From positions 186,001-250,000 of the forward strand of contig JAQXDE010000032.1 in assembly GCA_029251525.1 (NCBI GenBank): DNA of 64,000 nucleotides, read 5' to 3'. This DNA is from Saprospiraceae bacterium (GTDB taxonomy: Bacteria; Bacteroidota; Bacteroidia; Chitinophagales; Saprospiraceae). Below, piece by piece: positions 47,860 to 56,641 of the stretch (positions are counted from its first letter, which is position 1; every line of letters begins with the position of its first letter). Position numbers and translations under genes: made by a program. Below the pieces are notes generated by a model. That model had not been told where the DNA came from, did not search any database, and saw only the letters and a program-made list of their open reading frames with translations.

Positions 47860-48380
47860 TATATGTTCGTTTTTTCTTTAAATAGCTTGATTAAAATTTC
47901 TATTTAATTTAATATTCCGACTTTAACTATTGGCTAAAAATAAAATCGCAAATTTAGATATTTTTGTTTTAAAAACTTTAATTGTAGGGTTGAAAATACT
48001 TAGTTTTTTTTTTTAAATGGCTGGGTGGGAATTGGATTAAAATAAATTACTACCTTTTGACCTATTTCTTTTAAAATATAATCATCAAAGTTATATATTT
48101 TAAAAGGTTAAAAAAACATATAACTTTTTAAAATTACGAAATCTATTTTAAAATTGAAATAGAAAAATTAGGAATTCTAGGCTACTAAAGACCTAAATCA
48201 CTAATCAATTAAACTATGATTGCAGTACCTTTTTCTATGAATCGGTATTTAACCTGACAACTTACTTACTATTATTTTTTATACTTTAAGTTATGTGTTA
48301 TCTAAACTATTTGAGGTTCATTATTTTCAGGATAGGCCCTTGACTTAAGCTTTAATAACCTTTCTATAAAGAATAATTTG
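47860..48380. other. Intergenic region before a cytochrome c peroxidase relic
   Basis: AT-rich spacer with no intact gene. Part of the decayed gene at 48381-48584 probably extended into this stretch on the plus strand, but no readable protein remains. Confidence 0.4.
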
Positions 48381-48584
48381 GGATCATTGAAAGATATGAT
48401 CAACCATTATAGTGATGGTACTCAAACTAACCTTATTTTAGATTTGAGTTTCACTAATGGAAATGGAGAGCCAAGAAAATTAGATTTGACTGAAACTGGG
48501 GGAAAAGTGTTGGTTGCTTAAATTGAAACATTAACCGATAAAGGTTTCATCACTATTGTTAAATGAATTGATCCGGTTAAATAA
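48381..48584 (+). pseudogene. C-terminal relic of a di-haem cytochrome c peroxidase / MauG-family gene
   Basis: The plus frame reads GSLKDMINHYSDGTQTNL, then PRKLDLTETGGKVLVA-stop-IETLTDKGFITIVK-stop-IDP. This follows the C-terminal pattern of the family: G-S-L-x-D/E-x-(V/I)-x-HY, then L-x-LT-(E)-x-E-x-x-x-L-V-A-F-(L)-x-TLTD. Two in-frame stops and loss of everything upstream, including both CXXCH haem motifs, show it is a dead fragment. Intact relatives are exported peroxidases or haem-dependent oxidases. Confidence 0.72.
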
Positions 48585-48670
48585 TTGTCAATGGTAATAT
48601 AAAGAAATATTAAAACTATTAGGTTTATGCTTCATGCTGAATAGTGATTTTACTTTAATTCAAAGTAAAA

Positions 48671-48716
48671 CAAATAAGCCCTTTCCAACTGTGTGAAAAG
48701 GGCTTATATTTTTTTG
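48671..48716. terminator. Terminator downstream of sucC
   Basis: AATAAGCCCTTT pairs with AAAGGGCTTATATT around a loop of about 11 nt. T-rich tracts follow on both strands. It lies 33 bp below the sucC stop codon. Confidence 0.82.
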
Positions 48717-48748
48717 AGCAAAACAAATTAATTCATATTAAAACAGAA

Positions 48749-49954
48749 TTAACCATTAATAACTTTCTTAACAAGATCAGCAGCCTCTTGCAAAAGAATT
48801 GCAGAGTGTACCTCCAAACCTGATTCATCAATAATCGTTTTTGCTATATCAGCATTTGTTCCCTGGAGTCTAACAATAATTGGAACATTAATATTACCCA
48901 TGTTTTTGTATGCATCCACAACACCCTGGGCTACTCGATCACATCGAACGATACCTCCAAAAATATTGATCAAAATTGCTTTTACTTCAGGATCCTTCAA
49001 TATAATCCTAAAGGCTTTTTCAACTCTTTCTGCATCAGCAGTTCCTCCAACATCTAGAAAATTAGCAGGCTCTCCACCAGACAATTTAATAATGTCCATC
49101 GTTGCCATAGCCAGTCCCGCACCATTTACCATACAACCTACATTTCCGTCCAAGTTTACATAGTTTAAGCCAAAACTCTTGGCTTCTACCTCAGTTGGAT
49201 CTTCCTCGTCTGTATCTCTTAATATTGCTAAATCTTTATGCCTGTATAGAGCATTCTCATCTAGAGCAACCTTACAATCAACCGCAACAATTCTATCATC
49301 CGCAGTTCTGATACAAGGATTAATTTCAAACATAGAAGAATCAGATCCTAAAAATGCTTTATAAAGGTTAGAAATGAATTTAGTCATATTTTTAAACGCC
49401 AAACCACTTAACCCTAAATTGAAAGCAACCTTTCGCAATTGGTAGCCTTGCAGTCCTAAAGTAGGATCAATAAATTCTTTATGCACTAAATCTGGAGTTT
49501 CTTCTGCAACAGCTTCAATATCCATTCCTCCTTCAGTGGAGTAAATAATCACATTCTTCCGAGAACCTCTATCAAACAAAATAGAAATATAAAATTCTTT
49601 ACACTCATCAAAATTGGGCCGATAAGCATCTTCAGCAATCAACACCTTTCTAACTAATTTTCCTTCTCCTTCCAATCCTCCTGGGGTTTGAGGTGTTTTT
49701 AACATCATCCCCAAGATACTAGCAGCAGTTTCTTCAGCATCTTCCGTACTCTTAACTACTTTAACTCCACCACCTTTTCCACGTCCACCAGCGTGAATTT
49801 GAGCTTTAACTACAGCGAACTTAGTTCCGGTTTCTTCTGCAATTTTATTGTAAGCTGTAACTGCAGCTTCAACAGATTCAGCAACTATTCCTTCTTGGAT
49901 TTCGATACCATAGCTTTTTAATAATTCTTTCCCTTGATATTCATGTAAATTCAT
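48749..49954 (-). CDS. sucC: Succinyl-CoA ligase (ADP-forming) beta subunit
   Basis: SucC (401 aa) pairs with SucD in the TCA-cycle step succinyl-CoA to succinate. The N-terminus MNLHEYQGKELLKSYGI is diagnostic. The ATP-grasp region includes VKAQIHAGGRGKGGGVK, and the metal- and nucleotide-binding parts FEINPC and VDCKVALDENALYR follow. The C-terminal CoA-ligase domain has NFLDVGGTA and INIFGGIVRCD. sucD is not adjacent, a common arrangement in Bacteroidota. The gene is monocistronic with terminator downstream. Confidence 0.97.
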   Translation of the reverse strand: MNLHEYQGKELLKSYGIEIQEGIVAESVEAAVTAYNKIAEETGTKFAVVKAQIHAGGRGKGGGVKVVKSTEDAEETAASILGMMLKTPQTPGGLEGEGKLVRKVLIAEDAYRPNFDECKEFYISILFDRGSRKNVIIYSTEGGMDIEAVAEETPDLVHKEFIDPTLGLQGYQLRKVAFNLGLSGLAFKNMTKFISNLYKAFLGSDSSMFEINPCIRTADDRIVAVDCKVALDENALYRHKDLAILRDTDEEDPTEVEAKSFGLNYVNLDGNVGCMVNGAGLAMATMDIIKLSGGEPANFLDVGGTADAERVEKAFRIILKDPEVKAILINIFGGIVRCDRVAQGVVDAYKNMGNINVPIIVRLQGTNADIAKTIIDESGLEVHSAILLQEAADLVKKVING

Positions 49955-50061
49955 ATGAGAATTTTTTCTATGTTAAAATGGTTTAATAATAAAAATGCAA
50001 AAGTAATAGAAATTACATTGAAAATGAAAATTGATGTAGAAAACTTCAGGAAGTTTTTTCT

Positions 50062-50103
50062 AAAAAAAAGCGATTGACTTTGAGAAAATCAATCGCTTTT
50101 TTA
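50062..50103 (-). terminator. Terminator of the metalloprotease gene
   Basis: AAAAAAGCGATTGA pairs with TCAATCGCTTTTTT around an 11-nt loop, 18 bp below the stop codon of the minus-strand gene. Confidence 0.9.
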
Positions 50104-50120
50104 CTAAATAAATCAAAGAA

Positions 50121-51650
50121 TTAACGAGTCACAAAAACTTTATCTGTCAACACTCCATTTTCAGATTCGATAGAAATAATATACATTCCTTCACTCAAAT
50201 CATTTATTGAAAGTTGATGATTAGTTCTTCCAATAGCAAAAGTAGTATTTACCTCTTTTAATCTTTGTCCAGACAAATTGTAAACATTAATAACCGCATC
50301 AAATGAATCATTTGTTTCAATACTAACATTTAAAAGCTCTCCATTACCTACTGGATTAGGAGAAATTGTATGATTCAATACCTCTTTGATATCAAGTATG
50401 CCTGTAATTGAACCAGTTTTAAAACTGGTGGATGCTACATCTCCTGTGCATAAATTCCCCTCTTTGATTGGCTTTATTCTCCAGTAATAAGTTTTATTTG
50501 CATCAAATACATCCTCGAATTCAACATAAGTACCACCACTAACAAATTTAAGCTGTGGATCAAAAGAGAATGTTGGTTGTCTATCAACTTCAACAAAATA
50601 TGACGTTGCACCAGCAACAGGTTCCCAATCAAATCCAACGATATTGAAAAGAGGGGTTTCTTCTCCATTAATTGGAAAATTTTGAGTCACCGCTTCTGTG
50701 AATGGAGTAATATCTAAATCTAAGGTAGTTTGCAAACTAGGTCGGTTATCTAGGTCAGCAGCAATAGCAGCTTTTTGTTCAGGTGTGAATTCAGTAGCAC
50801 AACCTGTGAAATAGGCCATGTAATTTTCTTCTTGAACAGTTGGACCAACGTTTTCTCCATTTGGATCGTTCACCACATCAGTAAAATTACAATTTGGCCA
50901 ACCAAACCCAAATAAATAATTTGGTTTAGTATCACAAAAACCATCCGCTGCAAAAGTACAATTACTTCCATTTAATAATTCTGTCTTAACCCCCCCAGGA
51001 GAATTAAGTGGAGCAGGATCACCATGCACATCAGGATCATATGGGTCACCGTCCCAACCTAAAAATGGATGGGCAAGTGTGAAAAAATGCCCTAGTTCGT
51101 GGGTTAGAGTTTCTACCTTAGCGGCACTGACTTCACTTCTTTTTAGCACCAACCAATCAAATATTGGCGAATAAAACCCTAAAGTTTGACCTAAACCACC
51201 CGGGATATCCTTTGTAATGAAAATATTAATCGCATTTAAAACCTTTTGCTGAGTCATGACAGTTTGAGCGAAAGGATTATTATTTGGACCACCTATATTT
51301 GGATTACTATTTACGGATGTACTTTGAACCATATTGAATTTATCCTTCATATAAAATTGGATATCTTGATCCAAGTAATCCTCATTAAGAGCACATAGCA
51401 TTTCGAACACCTTTACAGCATTTACTCGATTTCCTCCATCATTATCTTCTAAAATGTGAAATTGAATAGGCACCCACATAACCCCTGTTCTTACTTGAAC
51501 AGAATTAACAGCATTCGCCCGATTTTGCATCATTCTTTCTTTAATAATAATTTGCTCATTTGTTGTCATGCCACAATATCCATTTTGAGCAAATATATCC
51601 ACAGAAAAAAATGTAGAAATCGCAATTAAGATAAGTAAAGTCTTTTTCAT
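50121..51650 (-). CDS. Secreted M43-type zinc metalloprotease with T9SS sorting domain
   Basis: The 509-aa product has a signal peptide (1-22, DIFAQ). The catalytic domain of the pappalysin/cytophagalysin (M43) type spans about 45-300. The zinc site reads HELGHFFTLAH (His184, Glu185, His188, His194), so all ligands are present, but the Gly normally at the eighth position is Thr191. Downstream are NYMAYF, the Met-turn region, and GGLGQT upstream of it. A fibronectin-like beta domain (about 335-410) precedes a type A T9SS sorting domain (about 425-509, SPNPVGNGELLNVSI ending DKVFVTR). The enzyme should be exported through the T9SS to the surface or medium. Confidence 0.9.
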   Translation of the reverse strand: MKKTLLILIAISTFFSVDIFAQNGYCGMTTNEQIIIKERMMQNRANAVNSVQVRTGVMWVPIQFHILEDNDGGNRVNAVKVFEMLCALNEDYLDQDIQFYMKDKFNMVQSTSVNSNPNIGGPNNNPFAQTVMTQQKVLNAINIFITKDIPGGLGQTLGFYSPIFDWLVLKRSEVSAAKVETLTHELGHFFTLAHPFLGWDGDPYDPDVHGDPAPLNSPGGVKTELLNGSNCTFAADGFCDTKPNYLFGFGWPNCNFTDVVNDPNGENVGPTVQEENYMAYFTGCATEFTPEQKAAIAADLDNRPSLQTTLDLDITPFTEAVTQNFPINGEETPLFNIVGFDWEPVAGATSYFVEVDRQPTFSFDPQLKFVSGGTYVEFEDVFDANKTYYWRIKPIKEGNLCTGDVASTSFKTGSITGILDIKEVLNHTISPNPVGNGELLNVSIETNDSFDAVINVYNLSGQRLKEVNTTFAIGRTNHQLSINDLSEGMYIISIESENGVLTDKVFVTR

Positions 51651-51690
51651 ATTTATCAGTTGTAATATTTAGTAGAATAATAAATTTAGA

Positions 51691-51718
51691 CAAAACTATA
51701 AAAAAATACTTATACCAA
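51691..51718 (-). promoter_or_regulatory. Promoter of the metalloprotease gene
   Basis: The minus strand reads TTG, 17 bases, TAGTTTTG: both elements of the Bacteroidota promoter at good spacing. It gives a leader of about 35 nt before the ATG at 51650. Confidence 0.65.
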
Positions 51719-51762
51719 CTGTAATAATTAGTCAGTTGGATGACTGGTACTAAAAAAATTCC

Positions 51763-51770
51763 TACTTTTG
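51763..51770 (+). promoter_or_regulatory. TAnnTTTG -7 box of mdh
   Basis: TACTTTTG lies 73 bp before the mdh ATG. A TTG at 51736-51738 is 24 bp upstream, slightly long for a -33 element. The implied leader contains the palindromic cluster at 51787-51809. Confidence 0.5.
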
Positions 51771-51786
51771 CACCGATTTTGAACAA

Positions 51787-51809
51787 CCATCATATGATGG
51801 CCATCATAT
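51787..51809. repeat. Overlapping palindromes in the mdh leader
   Basis: CCATCATATGATGG is a perfect 14-bp palindrome, and ATATGATGGCCATCATAT, which overlaps it, is a perfect 18-bp palindrome. Together they give three alternating copies of the half-site CCATCATAT, 33 bp before the mdh ATG. It could be an operator or a pair of mutually exclusive leader hairpins. Confidence 0.75.
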
Positions 51810-51842
51810 TATATTTTATTAAATCACAAATCTGATTAACAA

Positions 51843-52778
51843 ATGAGTAAAGTGACTGTAGTTGGAGCTGGAAATGTTGGTGCAACCGTTGCCAATGTAC
51901 TTGCTCACAAAGACATCGTTAAAGAAGTCGTACTTCTTGACATTAGAGGCGACTTCGCCAAAGGTAAAGCTCTCGATACTTGGGAACAAGCACCTATTGA
52001 TTATTACAGCACCATGGTACGTGGTACTGATAATTACAAAGACACTAAAAATTCTGACATTGTTGTTATCACAGCTGGTATTCCTCGTAAGCCTGGGATG
52101 AGTAGAGATGACTTGATCTCTACGAATGCAAAAATCGTAGCTTCTGTGACGAAGTCGATTATTAAGTATTCTAAAAAACCAATTATCATCGTGGTTTCTA
52201 ATCCTTTAGATGTAATGACTTATGCTGCTTGGAAAGCTTCAGGTTTGGATGCATCACGAGTAATGGGAATGGCAGGTATTTTAGATACCGCACGTTATCG
52301 GGCATTTTTGGCGGAAGAATTAAATGTTTCTCCAAAAGATTTGCAAGCGGTATTAATGGGTGGACATGGCGATACTATGGTTCCTTTACCGAGATACACA
52401 ACAGTTGCAGGTATCCCAGTAACTGAAATGATTGATAAAGACAAATTGAAGGCTATTGTTGAAAGAACTAAAAAAGGTGGTGGAGAACTCGTTAAGTTGA
52501 TGGGAACCTCTGCTTGGTATGCACCAGGTGCTGCTGCTGCTCAAATGGTTGAATCTATTATTAAGGATGATAATCGTATTTTCCCTTGTTGTGTAAGATT
52601 GACAGGTGAGTATGGTTTAAAAAATATTTTCCTTGGGGTTCCGGTAAAACTAGGGAAAGATGGAATAACCCAGAAACTCGAATTGAAACTGAATAAAACA
52701 GAAATGAAGTCGCTACACAAATCTGCTGATGCAGTAAAATCAGTGATGAAGACTTTTGAAAAAATGAAAATTTCTTAG
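51843..52778 (+). CDS. mdh: Malate dehydrogenase
   Basis: The 311-aa NAD-dependent enzyme interconverts malate and oxaloacetate. The Rossmann motif is VVGAGNVGATVA (residues 6-17), with Asp at the end of strand 2 (VVLLDI) selecting NAD. Substrate arginines lie in GIPRKPGMSRDDL and in the VMGMAGILDTARYR segment. The catalytic His is in MGGHGDTMVP. It belongs to the LDH-like MDH group (type 3), as is normal for Bacteroidota. It is monocistronic, with promoter, leader palindrome and terminator all visible. Confidence 0.96.
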   Translation: MSKVTVVGAGNVGATVANVLAHKDIVKEVVLLDIRGDFAKGKALDTWEQAPIDYYSTMVRGTDNYKDTKNSDIVVITAGIPRKPGMSRDDLISTNAKIVASVTKSIIKYSKKPIIIVVSNPLDVMTYAAWKASGLDASRVMGMAGILDTARYRAFLAEELNVSPKDLQAVLMGGHGDTMVPLPRYTTVAGIPVTEMIDKDKLKAIVERTKKGGGELVKLMGTSAWYAPGAAAAQMVESIIKDDNRIFPCCVRLTGEYGLKNIFLGVPVKLGKDGITQKLELKLNKTEMKSLHKSADAVKSVMKTFEKMKIS

Positions 52779-52801
52779 TTTTTAATTTTTTATTAAAAAT
52801 T

Positions 52802-52838
52802 AAAACCCTAGTCTTTTCATAGAGTCTGGGGTTTTTTT
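52802..52838 (+). terminator. Terminator of mdh
   Basis: AAAACCCTAG pairs with CTGGGGTTTT (10 bp, one G-U wobble) around a 14-nt loop, followed by a run of T. It is 24 bp after the mdh stop codon. Confidence 0.85.
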
Positions 52839-53044
52839 CATAATTTTTTCAGATTTTCCGGGATTATATTTTTTGGTATCTTAACTTTATAATTCTGAGA
52901 AAAAACTATCAATTTTTGGTGATCTAATAAGTACATGACAAGAACTTATTTTTAGCTCTTCATTTTAAAACAATTAATTAGTAATATTGTTATTTAATGT
53001 TAATTTGCTTATAATTTTAACAAACAAAAATAAGGAAAGGTATT

Positions 53045-53052
53045 TATATTTG
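53045..53052 (+). promoter_or_regulatory. TAnnTTTG -7 box
   Basis: TATATTTG matches the -7 consensus and lies 51 bp before the ATG at 53103. Confidence 0.45.
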
Positions 53053-53102
53053 TTTGACAAAATTAATTTTAAATTTTTTCTTTTTTTATAAACATACACT
53101 GA

Positions 53103-53642
53103 ATGATTTCGGCAGATATAGACTTAAGAATTGCCTCCGAGATGGCAACCAACACCAACTCAAATTTAAAAAATCTTTCCGACAATAAGCCTGTCTTACT
53201 TGTTTTCTTAAGACATTTTGGGTGTGTATTTTGCAAAGAAGCCATGGCCGATTTGTCAAAGTTGAAAAGCGAAATTTTTAACAAAAACTTCCAATTAGCC
53301 TTTGTCCACATGGCTGAAAACGAAACAGCTGAAAAGTATCTCAATGATTTTGGCTTAGGAGATTGTGTACACATTAGCGATCCAGATTGTAAATTTTACA
53401 CAGCTTTTAGATTAACTAAAGGAAGTTTCTCTCAACTATATGGTTTGCAAACATGGATACGTGGTTTTTCAAAAGACCTTAATGATTATAAATTAGAAAA
53501 AGCTAAACAATTGGGGGATTCAACTCAAATGCCAGGAATTTTCATCATTTATAAAGGTACAATTACCCAACACTATATTCATAAATTTGCAGCAGATCGT
53601 CCTGACTACCTAGCTCTTATGGACAGTTGTGAAATAAATTAA
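53103..53642 (+). CDS. Peroxiredoxin-like (AhpC/TSA, PRXL2-type) protein
   Basis: The 179-aa protein has a thioredoxin-like fold with a CVFC motif (Cys41, Cys44) in VFLRHFGCVFCKEAMADL. This is the peroxiredoxin-like 2/AAED1 type, distinct from classical AhpC, where the cysteine is followed by Pro-x-Cys patterns. The strand LAFVHMAENETAEKYL and the helix ISDPDCKFYTAFRL fit that family. It should be a cytosolic thiol oxidoreductase protecting against oxidants, but activity is not proven. It lies 40 bp before the VWA gene and may be co-transcribed. Confidence 0.85.
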   Translation: MISADIDLRIASEMATNTNSNLKNLSDNKPVLLVFLRHFGCVFCKEAMADLSKLKSEIFNKNFQLAFVHMAENETAEKYLNDFGLGDCVHISDPDCKFYTAFRLTKGSFSQLYGLQTWIRGFSKDLNDYKLEKAKQLGDSTQMPGIFIIYKGTITQHYIHKFAADRPDYLALMDSCEIN

Positions 53643-53682
53643 CCTACACTTTCTTTCAAACTAGACTCTCAAATTCAAATAC

Positions 53683-54777
53683 ATGATCGGATGGAGGTTT
53701 TCCAATTTTGTTCCCGAAAATGAAGGAACTATTTTTGACCAATTACTCAAATTATTTCAAGAAATATTAGTCTACACTGCTGGAAATGTAAGTGAAGCAC
53801 TCAGTTGGTTAACGGAACTGGACAAGGAGTATAAGATCACAGATGAAAATTATGGGATGGCTGATTTCATCCAAGACCTAATTGATAAAGGTTATATTCA
53901 AAATCCTGATGAGCAGAATGATGGTTTTACCATTACTGCAAAAATGGAAATATCAATGCGGCAAAAAGCATTGGATGATATTTTTGATCAAGTAAAAAAA
54001 TCGAAAGACGGAAAACATAATACAAGACATACAGGAAAAGGTGATGAGCATACCGCAGATATGCGACCATACGAATTTGGTGATAGTTTGGAAAATATAG
54101 CTATGTCTGAGTCCCTCAAAAATGCGCAACTCAATCATGGAATTGATGAATTTAGATTAACCAATGGTGACTTAGAAGTTCAAGAAACATATTATCAAAG
54201 TCAGATGAGCACGGTTTTGATGATAGATATTTCACACTCGATGATTTTGTATGGAGAGGATAGAATTACCCCTGCAAAAAAAGTTGCCATGGCTCTTGCA
54301 GAATTAATTACCACTCGTTATCCTAAAGATACTTTGGACATTATTGTTTTTGGAAATGATGCTTGGCAAATACAAATCAAAGATCTTCCCTACCTCGAAG
54401 TTGGCCCCTATCATACAAACACTGTTGCGGGAATGGAACTAGCTATGGACCTACTCCGACGGAGACGAAACCCTAATAAACAGATTTTTATGATAACAGA
54501 TGGGAAGCCAACATGTATCAAAAAAGGTAAAAAGTATTATAAAAATAGCTTCGGTCTGGATCGAAAAATTGTAAATCGAACACTCAACTTAGCAACACGC
54601 TGTAGAAAATTAGATATTCCAATAACGACTTTTATGATCGCACGAGATCCTTATTTGATGCAATTTGTAGATCAATTCACAAAGGCTAATAACGGGAAAG
54701 CTTTTTATAGTTCGTTAAAAGGGTTAGGTGAGTTTATTTTTATGGATTACAAAAATAATAAAAAGCGGAGAAAGTAA
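53683..54777 (+). CDS. VWA-domain protein with N-terminal helical extension
   Basis: The 364-aa cytosolic protein has a helical N-terminal half (1-165). A von Willebrand factor A domain follows (about 175-355) with a complete MIDAS: D-I-S-H-S (Asp182, Ser184, Ser186), the Thr in NTVAGMELAM and the Asp in FMITDGKPT. It resembles the VWA proteins that work with MoxR/BchI-type AAA+ ATPases in metal insertion or protein-complex remodelling, but no AAA+ gene is adjacent. The last residues are very basic (YKNNKKRRK). Downstream lies a pseudogene cluster. Confidence 0.85.
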   Translation: MIGWRFSNFVPENEGTIFDQLLKLFQEILVYTAGNVSEALSWLTELDKEYKITDENYGMADFIQDLIDKGYIQNPDEQNDGFTITAKMEISMRQKALDDIFDQVKKSKDGKHNTRHTGKGDEHTADMRPYEFGDSLENIAMSESLKNAQLNHGIDEFRLTNGDLEVQETYYQSQMSTVLMIDISHSMILYGEDRITPAKKVAMALAELITTRYPKDTLDIIVFGNDAWQIQIKDLPYLEVGPYHTNTVAGMELAMDLLRRRRNPNKQIFMITDGKPTCIKKGKKYYKNSFGLDRKIVNRTLNLATRCRKLDIPITTFMIARDPYLMQFVDQFTKANNGKAFYSSLKGLGEFIFMDYKNNKKRRK

Positions 54778-54785
54778 ATTGTAAA

Positions 54786-55318
54786 TCAATAAGCTTTTAG
54801 GTCTTGTAATTTGCCTCCATTAATTTCGAAATACTTGCTATCTATATCCTCTAACTCAAAAAAAGAACCCCTTCAGTTTAGAAAATATCGAATAAAATTT
54901 TCAGTTGCCTTTTTTCACCCGAATTCACTAAATTCTTTAAGTCAAATAATTTTAGAATCAATTTCTGTTAAAAAGTTGCTCTTGTTTACCAATTTTTAGG
55001 ATGACGTTCAATACTTCTTATTTTCTTTGATAATTGAATTCTTACATTAGCCATTCCATTTATTTTAATTTTCCTCTGCACTTTAAGTGTAATTAATGCC
55101 TTATTTTTTAAGGTGATCCACTTTTTACTAAAAGAAGTTTTCGGGCCAAAAAAACTAAATTTCCTGTTTGCAACTCGCCTTTATTTTCGAGATAATCTTC
55201 AAAAGTACTATAAACAAAAAGGCTATTTTGAGCATAAAATACAGTAGCTGAAATAATTAAAAGAAAGAACACAAAGTATTTTACGAAGATTAATTTTGTT
55301 GAAATTGAAATAAATTTT
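54786..55318 (-). pseudogene. Decayed small secreted-protein gene
   Basis: Minus translation starts with a signal-peptide-like run (FVKYFVFFLLIISATVFYAQ), then NSLFVYSTFEDYLENKGEL to a stop. In a second frame it continues WITLKNKALITLKVQRKIK and NGMANVRIQLSKKIRSIERH, then stop. Further pieces, FFELEDIDSKYFEINGGKL, end near 54786. No start codon precedes the signal-like run. Frame changes and stops show decay of a protein of about 170 aa, like the small 'YxDF/F-x-NG-x' secreted hypotheticals of Bacteroidota. Family assignment is tentative. Confidence 0.62.
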
Positions 55319-55419
55319 AAATTAAATTTTTTCTACAAAAAAAACGCGACCTGAAAAACAAAGTGTGCGAAGGATGATTTTTTCTATACATGACAACGGA
55401 TATGTTTTTTAATTTGTAT

Positions 55420-56453
55420 TTAAAATTTGGGATACATAATTCTAGGTCTTTTCTGATTATCAAATATGCCACTCGAATAAATAATAACTAACTCAACTGC
55501 TACCCTCCCCTTCAAAGAAATATTTAATTCTGTAAAATTGACATCGTAGCTAAAACTAAATCCAACATCTCCATAATACTCTCCACTATTAATAAAATCC
55601 TCAATGACCAATATAGTGACCAATATATAAGAACACATAGTATTTGTGTTGGTTGCTATTTTTGCTACATCATACTATCCTAGAGTGGTATAAGTGAAAC
55701 TTGATTTATTGCAGTCGAATTAAAATTTGGGGCAACTCCAAAGTCCCAATAAAACTCAAGATTAGCAACCATTGCAGTTGTATTTGTAAAATTAACCGTA
55801 TGGGGAAGAGCACAATCAATTGATTCATTAGCTGTAAAACTCAAACTTGGTGTATTGATTACCTCTATAGCACTCAGATTTGGAATGGTCTACTCACATC
55901 CATTCTTATCAAAAACCCTTACAATTTGTATGAAGTTACCAGAGGTTGTATAAATATGATTTTCGACCATATTTGTCGAATCATTTCCATTTTGATTTAC
56001 AGCCGTTCCATCACCCAAATCCCAAACCACAGAATCTATACTCGAGGAAGAAGTTAAAGTTAAAGTAAAACTAACAGTAAAGGGACTACACCCTATATCC
56101 AAATCATTATCTAAAGTAGTTGTTGGTAAATCGAAAATAAATATTCCTTCACAATAGCTTACTGTTGATCCAAAGCTGTCTGCAAAATTAATGTAAATAT
56201 TAAAGGTTCCTCAAGTGGGATAAGTTCGAATCGATTCTGCCTAATTCGAAAATGAAATACCATGGACTTTCTAGTCATAAGTTGGATTTGATAAATTAAA
56301 TTATGAATAAAAACTTTCTGTAGCTGGAGCATACGGAACACCTAAACCACTCTCAAATTGGTAAGTAAAAAGTATGACTTGACTTATTACGAAAAATGTT
56401 AAAAAGATTATTGACAATAGGACAAGCACCTTTTTAAAGGAATTAAAGAGCAT
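55420..56453 (-). pseudogene. Decayed PKD-domain T9SS cargo gene
   Basis: The minus frame opens with ATG at 56453 and a signal-peptide run (MLFNSFKKVLVLLSIIFLTFF). It then reads through four early in-frame stops into VSYCEGIFIFDLPTTTL and a clear PKD domain, IDSVVWDLGDGTAVNQNGN to IVRVFDKNGCE-stop. A second PKD half, ESIDCALPHTVNFTNT then LEFYWDFGVAPNF, follows. After a frame shift comes YDVAKIATNTN and, at 55638-55420, a C-terminal segment ending SSGIFDNQKRPRIMYPKF that recalls a type A T9SS sorting domain. Almost all lesions are point stops in one frame, so loss of function is fairly recent. Confidence 0.8.
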
Positions 56454-56641
56454 ATCCAAAATATTAATTTCATGAAATAATCAACAAAAAATTCGTTGGG
56501 AATCAGGTTATAATTATTAGGGATAAAATGTGGGGATTAAAAATAACTTTTCCGCCATTATAATAATAAAATTTGCAATTTTAAAAACTAGATTTGCGTT
56601 AACAAGTTATATTATCTTTAAAATGTATAAACTGTGCACGT

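Noticed and set aside
56210-56250. GTTCGAATC-like sequence resembling a tRNA T-arm
   Set aside because: There is no acceptor stem, anticodon arm or CCA-proximal pairing around it; it lies within the PKD pseudogene.
55420-56453. Stop-codon reassignment or programmed readthrough
   Set aside because: TAA, TAG and TGA all occur as lesions, and intact neighbours use these as genuine stops; a frame shift is also needed. Pseudogene decay is simpler.
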